Shown here: positions 8,054-16,270 of the stretch, in pieces
Numbering within the stretch: the first letter of the stretch is position 1
Layout of the letters: the number at the start of each line of letters is the position of its first letter
Assembly: GCF_050315115.1 (NCBI RefSeq)
Contig: NZ_JBNPOJ010000018.1
Location: forward strand, 1 to 34,165
DNA from: Peptoniphilus_A sp022767005
GTDB lineage: Bacteria; Bacillota; Clostridia; Tissierellales; Peptoniphilaceae
Reading direction: 5' to 3'
DNA: 34,165 bases
Notes under the pieces: generated by a model
What the model was told of the DNA's origin: nothing
The model's input: the letters and a program-made list of their open reading frames with translations, nothing else
Database searches by the model: none
Position numbers and translations under genes: made by a program

Positions 8054-9439
8054 TCACTCTGTTATAGCTTCTCTTTCTATTTTATTTTCTTCTATTGTTT
8101 CTGTGCTTTTTTCTGTAAATTCTTTTTCTTTTTCTCTTTCTATTTTTTCTATTTTTATTGCTGTAAATATTATGCCAAGGACAATCCAGAAGGTAAATAT
8201 TATTCTTGGAATGTATAAAAAGTGTTCTACAAGTCCATGTCCCATTATGCCTATGATGCTGGCGAAGAGTCCTGCTCCAAGGTATTTAAAGTATTTGTCT
8301 TCTGATTTCACTAGATTTACATAATCGTATTTTAGTGTTGATAATAATAGTAACATGAAAAAGATAAATCCAACTATTCCTATTTCTGCTGCTACTTCGA
8401 GATAGGTGTTGTGTGCGTGGTATATGGGCATAGTCCTAATATATTTTTCAAAAGTTTCTTTAAAGGGCATATATCCAAATCCAACGCCTGCCACTAAATT
8501 ATCTCGTATTACATCTTTTGTAATATGCCAAATTTTTATTCTATATAGATTTGATGTGTCTACTGTTGAGCCAATGGAAGTGATTCTATCCACGACTTTT
8601 TGGGGAAGCACTGCAAGTCCACCTAAAATTATTGGAACTCCTAATAGCAATAGTCTTTTATCTACTAATAGTATAAAGGCAAGTGCTGCCAGTGCAATTC
8701 CTACCCAGCCACCTCTTGATAATGTCATTACAATACAAATAAGAAGTATTCCCGTTGATGCGGCGAAAAGGAATTTTTTCCTCATGCTCTTTGTGTACCA
8801 AGTTATCCCCACTGCAATTGGCGTAATTAGCACTAGGTATTCTGCCAAAATATTTGGATTGAAAAATACTGAGTAAACTCTTACTGCAATGTCTGTGTTA
8901 TTTTCTGTATCTAACCACTCTGGTCTCATTTCCACGCCTGTGAAATATTGCATTACTCCAAGTAGTGCAACTACAAGTGCTGACAAAAGTAGTGTGGATA
9001 TAAAGGCATTGAGTTCGCCCTTTGTCTTTATGGAATTTGTCATTGCAAATAAAAAGGAAATTCCTGCTGCGTTTAATGCTAGGTCACGAATTGAACCTGA
9101 TGGGTCTATTGATGTAATTGTTGAAAAAACTATTATAAAGGCAAAAATTGCAATGGGTACAGTTCTTGCTCCTACTGTAAATTTTTCTTTATAAAGTATT
9201 GTTCTAAGTAAGACAAAAAATCCCATGGATAATAGCATTATTAGTCCCAAGGCATCTGGTACAAAGGGATATAAAAATGCTGATGCAAAAAGTCCAATTT
9301 TTATGTCGTATATTACAAGTAAAAGACCGCTTATGCCTAGAAAGGCTGCCAAGAAAAATTTTATTCCTAGAAAATAATATATTATTGTCAAGAAAAGTGC
9401 TGATAATAATATAAAATTAATTTTTTTTGCTTTTACCAC
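8054..9439 (-). CDS. O-antigen ligase / polymerase-like membrane protein
   Basis: This 461-residue protein has about 10-12 hydrophobic helices and the Wzy_C (PF04932, O-antigen ligase/polymerase) signature: a large outside loop followed by YHAHNTYLEVAAEIGIVG near residues 340-357, and SRGGWVGIALA near 240-250. The C-terminal 35 residues are charged and cytoplasmic. In a Gram-positive cell such a protein would polymerise lipid-linked repeat units or transfer a glycopolymer outside the membrane. Its start overlaps the stop of the upstream 182-residue membrane protein by 7 bases, so the two are translationally coupled. The neighbours point to a secondary cell-wall polysaccharide. The exact reaction cannot be told from sequence. 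Confidence 0.8.
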   Translation of the reverse strand: MVKAKKINFILLSALFLTIIYYFLGIKFFLAAFLGISGLLLVIYDIKIGLFASAFLYPFVPDALGLIMLLSMGFFVLLRTILYKEKFTVGARTVPIAIFAFIIVFSTITSIDPSGSIRDLALNAAGISFLFAMTNSIKTKGELNAFISTLLLSALVVALLGVMQYFTGVEMRPEWLDTENNTDIAVRVYSVFFNPNILAEYLVLITPIAVGITWYTKSMRKKFLFAASTGILLICIVMTLSRGGWVGIALAALAFILLVDKRLLLLGVPIILGGLAVLPQKVVDRITSIGSTVDTSNLYRIKIWHITKDVIRDNLVAGVGFGYMPFKETFEKYIRTMPIYHAHNTYLEVAAEIGIVGFIFFMLLLLSTLKYDYVNLVKSEDKYFKYLGAGLFASIIGIMGHGLVEHFLYIPRIIFTFWIVLGIIFTAIKIEKIEREKEKEFTEKSTETIEENKIEREAITE

Positions 9440-9981
9440 CAGTTTTCACCGCCTTCATCTAGTTTAAAAAAGCTTGTGAAAAATTCTATGCACTTTGAGC
9501 CCCTAATTATTTCCATATATTTTCCCTTTAGCAGTGAAAGGATTAATCCCAAAACTATAAATGCAATTGGTATAATTAACTTTGCCTTAATTATTAATGA
9601 AATAATTAGTGTAAAAATACCTGTATAAAACATAATGTTTGAGATAATGCCTGCAATTTGGTCAAAATCATCAAGGGATGTCATGAGAGAGCCGATAAAA
9701 AAGGAATTTTTTTTCATTGGGACAAAAATATTTCCCAGTAGGTTCATAAATTTTTCTATTAAGTTAAATAATCCTCTATAAATTTTGTAAATAAAGGTAT
9801 GTTCAAATAAAACTTTATCGCCAGCAAGGACATTTTTTGTCTTTGAATTTGCAAAAGTTTTTGCTATTGGTTTTGTTATAAAATCGTGAACTCTTTTTGT
9901 TAGTGAATTTTCGTAATATTCGCCAAAGGATGTGTAAATTTTATTTAGAAACCTTATAGTTAATGAATTGATAATAATCAC
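9433..9981 (-). CDS. Membrane protein of the cell-wall polymer operon, unknown function
   Basis: I do not recognise a named family. The 182-residue protein has a basic N-terminal half without clear helices, then two or three hydrophobic segments (about residues 110-155), and ends in DEGGENWW. It starts with GTG directly after the TAG of the DUF4330 gene and its own stop overlaps the start of the O-antigen ligase, so it is coupled on both sides. This suggests an accessory subunit for the polymerase/ligase or a piece of an ancestrally longer protein. Both ideas are inference from gene arrangement. Confidence 0.7.
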   Translation of the reverse strand: MIIINSLTIRFLNKIYTSFGEYYENSLTKRVHDFITKPIAKTFANSKTKNVLAGDKVLFEHTFIYKIYRGLFNLIEKFMNLLGNIFVPMKKNSFFIGSLMTSLDDFDQIAGIISNIMFYTGIFTLIISLIIKAKLIIPIAFIVLGLILSLLKGKYMEIIRGSKCIEFFTSFFKLDEGGENWW

Positions 9982-10470
9982 CTAGTTCTTTACTTCTATG
10001 CCGAGAATTGTCATAAATGTTGTAATGTTTTTATTTTTTATTCTCATTTCTGCACCTATTCTTATTTGTTCAGTGCCAACTTGATAAAAATCTTCTGTTT
10101 CCTTTACATCTGCATCAATTGTCATAATAACTCTATATTTTCCAGGGACTTCTGCATTGTAAAATTTGCCTTGATATTCAGTTTTGTCCTTATAGGGTTC
10201 AACTTCTACTGCAACAATTTTGCCAAGGTATGTTCCCTTGTCGTAATCGAAGATTTTATCTCCTGCTTTTATGTTATTTGCTGTGGCATCTCTTACGTCC
10301 TTTACTTCAGCTGTTATAATGCCTTTTTTTGTAGTTGCTTCGCCAACTGCTGCTTTTGTTCCAAATCTCTTTACTCCCACTGCAACAATTGCAAGGATTA
10401 AAATTATTACTAATAGGTCGACTATATTGATTAGTCCAAAGAGTCTGCCTTTTTTGTCAATTATTTTCAT
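9982..10470 (-). CDS. DUF4330 family membrane-anchored protein
   Basis: This 162-residue protein begins MKIIDKKGRLFGLINIVDLL, followed by one transmembrane helix (about residues 16-34) and an extracytoplasmic beta-rich domain. This is the layout of DUF4330. The function is unknown. The gene overlaps the end of the glycosyltransferase by 14 bases and is followed immediately by the GTG of the next membrane protein, so it belongs to the polymer operon. A role in export or assembly of the glycopolymer is inferred from context. Confidence 0.75.
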   Translation of the reverse strand: MKIIDKKGRLFGLINIVDLLVIILILAIVAVGVKRFGTKAAVGEATTKKGIITAEVKDVRDATANNIKAGDKIFDYDKGTYLGKIVAVEVEPYKDKTEYQGKFYNAEVPGKYRVIMTIDADVKETEDFYQVGTEQIRIGAEMRIKNKNITTFMTILGIEVKN

Positions 10471-11593
10471 TGTTTTCTCCTTTTAATATTTCATCGTAAA
10501 TTTCCTTTTGTCTTTCGCCCATTGATTTGTGAGAATATTTTTCTATTACTTCTCTTTTTATATTTTCGCCAAGTTCTTTTAGTTTATCTCTATTGTCGTA
10601 AAGGTCTAAAATATATCTTGCAAGGGACTTAAAGTTTCCTATTGGGAATAGATATCCTGTTTGGTCGTCTTTTATTATTTCAGGGATACCTCCAGTTTTT
10701 GTAGAAATTGTAGGCACGCTTAACATTGCCGCTTCTAAAATCACATAGGGAAAGGACTCGGAAATGCTAGTTAGCACATTTACATCTATGGAGTTGAAGA
10801 AGGAATATTTGTCCTTTATAAATCCAAGGAAGTAAATATTTTTGTCGATTTCAAAGGTTTTTGCCATGTCCTGCAATTTTTTCTTTTCGTCGCCCTCTCC
10901 CGCTATAAGAAAAATTATATCTGGGTTTACTTCTAGGGTTTCTTTGCAAGCTTTTATAAAAGTTTCGTGATCCTTAACTTTATCTAATCTAGCTGCTATG
11001 CCAACTAAAAACTCGCCATTGTAAATTACCTTGTGTCTTTCTAAGAAAACAGTTTTTGGGATGTACTCAATTTTTTCATCTGTGTCAATTCCGTTGTAGA
11101 GTACGTGTATTTTGTCTTTGTCAAAACCTCTGTCTTCTAGCATCTTTTTAAAATTATCACTTACGCAAATGTAGTGATCAAATTTTTTAAGTGCCAATTT
11201 GTTTAATGTTGTGTAGATTAAATTTTTGTAAAATGAGTCCTTGAAGTCAAGCATATAATCTGAATGGATTGTAGTAACCATGGGGACTTGTATTTTCTTT
11301 TTTAAAAACATACAAATAAAATTAGCTCTTGCACCATGTGCATGGACTAAGTCGTATTTGCCATTATTTATTTCGTCACTTAATTTAGAAACGACGGAAA
11401 GGTCTGATCTTTTTTCCTGCGGATATACTTCTATTTCTATGCCGCGTTTTTTTGCTTCGTCATAAAAGGTATCTTTAATGAAGCAAATTATTTTTGTTTC
11501 AACTTTTCCATTTAGGCCCTTCATTAGTGTAAAGATATGTGTCTTTGCACCGCCTGTGTCGCCGCCACTAATTAAATGGAGAACTTTTGTCAT
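10457..11593 (-). CDS. Family 4 glycosyltransferase
   Basis: This 378-residue protein has the GT-B fold of the GT4 family. The N-terminal domain carries the glycine loop ISGGDTGGAKTH (residues 9-20) and the HAHGARANF motif near 84. The C-terminal domain has the nucleotide-sugar motif ESFPYVILEA (E-x7-E type) followed by TKTGGIPEII. There is no signal peptide, so it acts at the inner face of the membrane, adding a sugar to a lipid-linked acceptor. It is the first gene of the operon; AAGGAGGAG lies just upstream of its ATG and a TATAAT box further up. The sugar and linkage cannot be deduced. Confidence 0.85.
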   Translation of the reverse strand: MTKVLHLISGGDTGGAKTHIFTLMKGLNGKVETKIICFIKDTFYDEAKKRGIEIEVYPQEKRSDLSVVSKLSDEINNGKYDLVHAHGARANFICMFLKKKIQVPMVTTIHSDYMLDFKDSFYKNLIYTTLNKLALKKFDHYICVSDNFKKMLEDRGFDKDKIHVLYNGIDTDEKIEYIPKTVFLERHKVIYNGEFLVGIAARLDKVKDHETFIKACKETLEVNPDIIFLIAGEGDEKKKLQDMAKTFEIDKNIYFLGFIKDKYSFFNSIDVNVLTSISESFPYVILEAAMLSVPTISTKTGGIPEIIKDDQTGYLFPIGNFKSLARYILDLYDNRDKLKELGENIKREVIEKYSHKSMGERQKEIYDEILKGENNENN

Positions 11594-11615
11594 AACTCTC
11601 CTCCTTATCTTTCTT

Positions 11616-11644
11616 ATTATACAATAAATTCTAAATAATTTTAA
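11616..11644 (-). promoter_or_regulatory. Promoter of the cell-wall polymer operon
   Basis: A perfect TATAAT (11621-11616) with a weak -35, TTAAAA (11644-11639), at 17 bases spacing. The predicted start gives a very short leader before the strong AAGGAGGAG ribosome site of the glycosyltransferase gene. Confidence 0.45.
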
Positions 11645-11754
11645 CAGTTTTATATGACAAGATAATTTGAATGTCTTTTGCTTTTTATCTTCGTGTATTT
11701 ATGCCTAATTTTATTTTATTTTTATAGTCTTTGAAATTTTTATAAAAAAAAGTC

Positions 11755-11783
11755 TTGCTTTTTTATTTTAAAAGTGATTTAAT
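11755..11783 (+). promoter_or_regulatory. Probable promoter of carB
   Basis: TTGCTT (11755-11760) and TTTAAT (11778-11783) are 17 bases apart. Transcription would begin near 11790, leaving a leader of about 145 bases that contains the hairpins described next. The -35 box is weak, so this is tentative. Confidence 0.4.
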
Positions 11784-11807
11784 AAGAAAGATAAAAAAAT
11801 AGAAAAT

Positions 11808-11855
11808 CAGTCCAAGGACTGAGTAAAATCATGTCCTTGTGCATGATTTTTTTTT
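11808..11855 (+). promoter_or_regulatory. carB leader with terminator and alternative antiterminator pairing
   Basis: AAAATCATG (11825-11833) pairs with CATGATTTT (11842-11850), followed by a T-run to 11855: a clear intrinsic terminator ahead of carB. Just upstream, CAAGGAC (11813-11819) is perfectly complementary to GTCCTTG (11833-11839), inside the terminator loop and stem. It could also fold locally as CAGTCC/GGACTG (11808-11821). The three structures compete, which is the logic of an attenuator. The consensus of PyrR-binding loops (a GAGAGG core) is absent, so the effector is unknown. Confidence 0.55.
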
Positions 11856-11859
11856 GAGC

Positions 11860-11885
11860 AAATTTAATTACCTTAAATTTTTTTT
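11860..11885 (+). terminator. Second hairpin with T-run in the carB leader
   Basis: AAATTTAA (11860-11867) pairs with TTAAATTT (11873-11880) around a 5-base loop, followed by five more T. It is AT-only and therefore weak, but its place directly after the first terminator and before the carB ribosome site suggests it belongs to the same control region. Confidence 0.35.
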
Positions 11886-11933
11886 GCCCATTTTTAAGAA
11901 TGTTTGATCTTTTATTTGGAAAAGGAGAAAAAA

Positions 11934-14900
11934 ATGCCAAGAGATAATTCGATTAAAAAGACGCTAGTAATAGGATCTGGCCCCATTGTAATAGGGCAAG
12001 CTGCTGAGTTTGACTACTCAGGTACTCAAGCTTGTGAAACTTTGAAAAAAAATGGTATTGAAACTATTCTTGTAAACTCAAACCCTGCTACTATTATGAC
12101 TGACAAGGGTATTGCCGATAAAATTTACATCGAACCAATAACTATTTCTTTTATAGAAAAAATTATTGAAAGGGAAAGACCTGACTCTCTTATTGCTGGT
12201 ATGGGTGGACAAACTGGTCTTAACATGACACTAGAACTCGACAAGCGTGGAATTTTAGATAAGTATGGAATAAAAATTATAGGAACTGACATCGAAGCTA
12301 TTAAAAAGGGCGAAGACAGAGATATTTTTAGAAAAACTATGGAAGAAATTGGCGAACCAATTATCCAATCTGAAATTACGAATACACTTGAAGAAGGAAA
12401 AATCCTCGCAAAGAAAATCGGCTATCCTTTAGTAATTAGACCTGCCTTCACCTTAGGTGGAACTGGCGGTGGTTTTGCCTATAATGAAGAGGAACTTGAG
12501 GAAGTTTTATCTCACGGCTTGAGCCTTAGCCCAGTAAAGGAATGTCTTCTTGAAAAGTCCATTCGTGGTTGGATGGAAATTGAGTTTGAAGTTATTAGAG
12601 ATTCTGCTGGCGAAAAGGTTATTGTATGCGACATGGAAAATGTGGATCCCGTTGGCGTTCATACAGGCGACTCTATTGTAGTTGCTCCTTGCCAAAGTCT
12701 TGATAAAGATGTTCTTCAAAAATTAAAAAATGCTGCGCTAAACATTGTTGAAAATGTAAATGTAATCGGTGCTTGTAATGTTCAGCTTGCACTTAATCCA
12801 GAAACTTTGGACTATGCAGTAATTGAAATCAACCCAAGAGTTTCTCGTTCCTCTGCCCTTGCGTCAAAGGCAACTGGATATCCAATTGCAAGAATTGCAA
12901 CAAAACTTGCCCTTGGATTAAACTTAAATGAAATCAAAAATGAAACTACTGGCGAAACTATTGAAAATTATGAACCTAATTGTAATTATGTAGTTGTTAA
13001 AATTCCTAAATGGCCTTTCGACAAATTCAAGTTTGCAAATAGAAAACTTGGAACAAAGATGATGGCAACTGGCGAAGTTATGTCAATTGGTTCTTCCTTT
13101 GAAGAAGCTCTATTAAAGGGTATTAGATCTCTTGAAATTTCAAAATTCTCCCTTGAGTCTAAGTTCTCTGAAGAAAGAACTACTGAAGAACTTAAAAAGA
13201 GAATTAAATTCCCTGATGACGAAAGACTTTTTGATGTTGCAGAAATTATTAGACGTGGACTTTCTCTTGAACTTATCCACGACATTACGGGCATTGACCT
13301 TTACTTCTTGAAAAAAATCGAAAATATAGTTCGTGAAGAAGAAAATCTAAAAAAATTAAGCATGGATACAATTAATCCTGAGGAACTTTTAAAACTTAAA
13401 AAATTAGGTTTTTCTGACAAAACTATTGCAAAGGCTCTTGGCGTAGAAATGGAAGATGTAATTGAACTTCGTGAAAAAAATAAAATCCTTCCAAATTATA
13501 GAAGAGTTGACACTTCTCCTTTTAGAAAAAATGGCGCCTACTATTATTCAACTTATGAAAAGACAGACGAAAACATTGTGTCTGATAATAAAAAAATAAT
13601 CGTAATTGGTTCTGGTCCAATTAGAATTGGTCAAGGAATTGAATTTGACTATTGTAGCGTTCACGCAATCAAGGCATTGATAAAAATGGGCATAGAAACA
13701 ATTACTATTAACAACAATCCAGAAACTGTTTCTACTGACTTTGACACATCTGATAAACTTTACTTCGAACCACTTACTGAGGAAGAGGTTAAAAGCATTA
13801 TTGAAATAGAAAAACCTCTTGGCGTAATCCTTGCCTTTGGTGGTCAAACTGCAATTAAGCTTGCAAAATACCTTCACTCACAAAAAATTAACATCTTGGG
13901 AACAGACTTCTGTGATATTGACAGAGCTGAAGACAGAGAAAAGTTTGATGAAATGCTTGAAGATTTGAAAATCAATAGACCTAAGGGACGTGGTGTATTC
14001 ACTGTTAAAGAAGGACTTGAAGCAGCTTGTGAACTTGGCTATCCACTGCTTGTTAGACCATCCTATGTGCTTGGCGGTCAAGGAATGCAAATAACTTATG
14101 ACGAAGAAAGTTTAAAAACTTATTTGCAAAGTGCTTTTGAAAGAGATTCAGAAAACCCAGTTTTAATTGATAAATATTTAGTAGGTCGTGAAATTGAAGT
14201 TGATGCAATTTCTGATGGCAAGGATGTCCTAATCCCTGGAATAATGGAACACCTTGAAAGGGCAGGAGTTCACTCTGGCGACTCAATTACAATTTATCCA
14301 AGCATTAACATTTCAGATGAAATCAAAGAAAAAATATTAGATTACACAAAGAAAATTGCAAAGGCACTTCATGTAAAGGGCATGATAAATATACAATTTA
14401 TCGAATACAAAAATGATTTATACATCATCGAAGTAAACCCTCGTGCATCAAGAACTGTGCCATATATTTCAAAGGTTTCTGGCGTTCCAATAATTGACCT
14501 AGCTACAAAAACTATGCTTGGCGAAAAATTATCTGACCTTGGCTACGGAGTAGATATTTATAAAGAGCCAAAACTAATGGCAGTTAAAGTTCCAGTATTC
14601 TCTATGTCAAAACTTAACAGAGTTGAAATTTCCCTTGGACCTGAAATGAAATCCACTGGCGAAGTTCTTGGAATTGGTAAAAACATTGACGAAGCACTTT
14701 TCAAAGGATTCTTGGCATCAGGTTCAGCCATTGAAGATAAAGCTTCAACAGTTCTTGCAACAGTAAACGACAACGACAAGGCTGAATTTATTGAAATTGC
14801 AAAATCTATGAAGGATTTAGGTTACAATTTTATCGCAACTAAGGGTACTTGTGAACTTCTTAAAAAAGAAGGCATTGACGCAAGAGAAATTGGAAAAATC

Positions 14901-15137
14901 AATGACCCAAGACCAAATATCCTAGATGTAATAAGAAAGGGAGAAATCGACATTGTAGTTAACACTCCAACTAGAGGTGGCGACTCAACAAGAGATGGTT
15001 TCAAAATTAGAAGAATGGCGACAGAATATGGCATCGACATAGTTACAAGCCTTGACACATTGGCAGCTAGAGTAGCTGTAAAAAATAAAAAATTCCACGA
15101 AGAAAACATGGATATCTACGAAATATCAGAATTTTAA
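11934..15137 (+). CDS. carB: Carbamoyl-phosphate synthase large subunit
   Basis: The 1067-residue product matches CarB in length and has the two homologous ATP-grasp halves. Each starts with the same nucleotide-fold motif: IGSGPIVIGQAAEFDYSGTQ at the N-terminus and IGSGPIRIGQGIEFDYC after about residue 560. The last 130 residues form the MGS-like allosteric domain (NTPTRGGDSTRDGFKIRR). CarB makes carbamoyl phosphate from bicarbonate, ATP and ammonia supplied by CarA, for pyrimidines and arginine. I use ATG at 11934, seven bases after AAAGGAG, rather than a TTG ten codons upstream. No carA or pyrimidine gene lies next to it: the gene stands alone between a promoter/attenuator region and a terminator, so CarA must be encoded elsewhere. 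Confidence 0.97.
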   Translation: MPRDNSIKKTLVIGSGPIVIGQAAEFDYSGTQACETLKKNGIETILVNSNPATIMTDKGIADKIYIEPITISFIEKIIERERPDSLIAGMGGQTGLNMTLELDKRGILDKYGIKIIGTDIEAIKKGEDRDIFRKTMEEIGEPIIQSEITNTLEEGKILAKKIGYPLVIRPAFTLGGTGGGFAYNEEELEEVLSHGLSLSPVKECLLEKSIRGWMEIEFEVIRDSAGEKVIVCDMENVDPVGVHTGDSIVVAPCQSLDKDVLQKLKNAALNIVENVNVIGACNVQLALNPETLDYAVIEINPRVSRSSALASKATGYPIARIATKLALGLNLNEIKNETTGETIENYEPNCNYVVVKIPKWPFDKFKFANRKLGTKMMATGEVMSIGSSFEEALLKGIRSLEISKFSLESKFSEERTTEELKKRIKFPDDERLFDVAEIIRRGLSLELIHDITGIDLYFLKKIENIVREEENLKKLSMDTINPEELLKLKKLGFSDKTIAKALGVEMEDVIELREKNKILPNYRRVDTSPFRKNGAYYYSTYEKTDENIVSDNKKIIVIGSGPIRIGQGIEFDYCSVHAIKALIKMGIETITINNNPETVSTDFDTSDKLYFEPLTEEEVKSIIEIEKPLGVILAFGGQTAIKLAKYLHSQKINILGTDFCDIDRAEDREKFDEMLEDLKINRPKGRGVFTVKEGLEAACELGYPLLVRPSYVLGGQGMQITYDEESLKTYLQSAFERDSENPVLIDKYLVGREIEVDAISDGKDVLIPGIMEHLERAGVHSGDSITIYPSINISDEIKEKILDYTKKIAKALHVKGMINIQFIEYKNDLYIIEVNPRASRTVPYISKVSGVPIIDLATKTMLGEKLSDLGYGVDIYKEPKLMAVKVPVFSMSKLNRVEISLGPEMKSTGEVLGIGKNIDEALFKGFLASGSAIEDKASTVLATVNDNDKAEFIEIAKSMKDLGYNFIATKGTCELLKKEGIDAREIGKINDPRPNILDVIRKGEIDIVVNTPTRGGDSTRDGFKIRRMATEYGIDIVTSLDTLAARVAVKNKKFHEENMDIYEISEF

Positions 15138-15207
15138 TTAGATTTACTTTATCTTTAAATATGATTTAAGATTTTGATTTTGAATTGTTAAAATTTTTAA
15201 ATCTAAG

Positions 15208-15237
15208 AAGCCTCAGCATAATAGTGCCGAGGCTTTT
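15208..15237 (+). terminator. Terminator of carB
   Basis: AAGCCTC (15208-15214) pairs with GAGGCTT (15229-15235); GCA/TGC extend the stem after one mismatch, and a T-run follows. It lies 70 bases after the carB stop codon. Confidence 0.85.
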
Positions 15238-15333
15238 AATTTTTACTATTTATTTATTTGTCTATAAGTATTGTTATTAATAGAAAAAGAGAGACTCGAA
15301 TTGCCGAGTTTCCCCAACATTTGACATAGAGCT

Positions 15334-15360
15334 AAAAAAAGCGAAAGATTTCTCTATCGC
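15334..15360 (-). terminator. Terminator(s) of the AbiE-type operon
   Basis: On the minus strand GCGA-t-AGA pairs with TCT-t-TCGC (15360-15341), followed by seven T (15340-15334). A second hairpin further on, ACTCG/CGAGT at 15294-15309, is followed by CTCTCTTTTT and may act as back-up. Both lie just after the shortened toxin gene. Confidence 0.7.
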
Positions 15361-15407
15361 TCAAAGTATTTCCCTCGAAAATCGTATTATTTTCAGGAGA
15401 ATTCTAT

Positions 15408-15593
15408 TTACTTATTAATTTCTTTTTCTAGTTCTTGAAGAACTTTTATAATCTCTTCAAAGTTTGGATAATCTAAGATAAAAGTAACCCAATAGTCTTT
15501 TTCAATGACTGCTTCAGATATATTTCTCTTTCTTGCAGTATTGACTATTAAAATTCTTAAGTCTTCTTTGTTTTCTATATAAAACTTATTCAT
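15408..15593 (-). pseudogene. Remnant of AbiEii/AbiGii-type nucleotidyltransferase toxin
   Basis: Only 61 codons remain. The first 45 or so residues (MNKFYIENKEDLRILIVNTA..., then SEAVIEKDYWVTFIL) look like the conserved N-terminus of AbiEii toxins, in which EKDYWV precedes the nucleotidyltransferase core. The frame then passes directly into PNFEEIIKVLQELEKEINK, which looks like the C-terminal end of the same family. The catalytic middle (the GGTSLSK-type nucleotide-binding motif and following Asp residues) is absent, consistent with an in-frame internal deletion. ATG 15593 overlaps the antitoxin stop by 8 bases, as in intact abiE operons; a GTG four codons earlier is possible. The product should have no toxin activity. 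Confidence 0.7.
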
Positions 15594-16197
15594 TTTTGCC
15601 TTCACAAATTTCCCTTATTACTTCATATATCCATGCTGGCACTGATTTTGATTCCTTCATTAAGTCTGTTCTTTCTTTTTCAGTTAAGTTTTCTCTTATC
15701 TTTTGTATAACTTCATTAGTTATACTTTCTTTGCCCAAAGACTTAATTGCTTGAATAACTGTTGCAGTCTTTAAGGACATATTAGCAATCTCTCCTGGAT
15801 TTACTTTTTTAAATTCTAAAATGGTATCTCCAATTTTATATTCCTTATATCTTCCACTAGATATATATTTATAGTGAGTTGGAACTTGTGTGGATAGTCC
15901 TAATAAGTTTAAGGCTGTGCTATTATAGGGTGCAATATTCCAATTGTATTTTCTTGCTATGGCAAGTGCTAACTCGTGAATTGATACTGCTTCGTACTCT
16001 CCAATTAATTCACTATATCTTGGATTGTAATAAAAACCATCAATGACACGCTTAATTTTATCTTCATCTGCTAATCTTTTCAATATTTGTCTAACCGTAG
16101 CATTAGATGCAATATCTAAAAAGTCATTTGCAAAAAATACTTTATGTGAGTCAAAATCATTTATTTTATCTGATATTTTTTCTGTATATGAACTCAT
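15586..16197 (-). CDS. AbiEi-type (DUF6088) antitoxin of a type IV toxin-antitoxin system
   Basis: The 203-residue protein resembles the DUF6088/AbiEi antitoxin group. The N-terminal 60 residues form a winged helix (FFANDFLDIASNATVRQILKRL, then RVIDGFYYNPRY). The C-terminal part contains the characteristic LALAIARKYNWNIAPYNSTALNLLGLSTQVPTH segment. AbiEi proteins repress their own promoter and counteract the AbiEii toxin without binding it directly. The gene has a strong AAAGGAGG site, and its promoter carries a palindrome around the -10 box, the expected self-control operator. It overlaps the shortened toxin gene. The antitoxin is intact although its partner is not. Such pairs often ride on integrative elements, in line with the other remnants nearby. 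Confidence 0.8.
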   Translation of the reverse strand: MSSYTEKISDKINDFDSHKVFFANDFLDIASNATVRQILKRLADEDKIKRVIDGFYYNPRYSELIGEYEAVSIHELALAIARKYNWNIAPYNSTALNLLGLSTQVPTHYKYISSGRYKEYKIGDTILEFKKVNPGEIANMSLKTATVIQAIKSLGKESITNEVIQKIRENLTEKERTDLMKESKSVPAWIYEVIREICEGKNE

Positions 16198-16208
16198 TAC
16201 AATCCTCC

Positions 16209-16249
16209 TTTGTCACGGATATTGTATCGTATTCGTGACAAAAATTCAA
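16209..16249 (-). promoter_or_regulatory. Promoter and palindromic operator of the abiE-type operon
   Basis: On the minus strand TTGAAT (16249-16244) and TACAAT (16226-16221) are 17 bases apart. A 9-bp inverted repeat, TTTGTCACG and CGTGACAAA (16209-16217 and 16234-16242), brackets the -10 box. One arm lies in the spacer and the other between the start site and the ribosome site. The arrangement is that of an operator for AbiEi autorepression. Confidence 0.7.
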
Positions 16250-16270
16250 TTGTATTTAAATTTAATATCC

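Noticed and set aside
7970..8324. Plus-strand frames of 82 and 113 codons over the csaB/O-antigen ligase junction
   Set aside because: They are Phe/Ser/Cys-rich antisense shadows of the membrane-protein gene on the minus strand.
11808..11821. Possible PyrR-binding loop in the carB leader
   Set aside because: AGTCC and GGACT recall the arms of PyrR sites, but the conserved GAGAGG-containing loop is missing and only two bases separate the arms.
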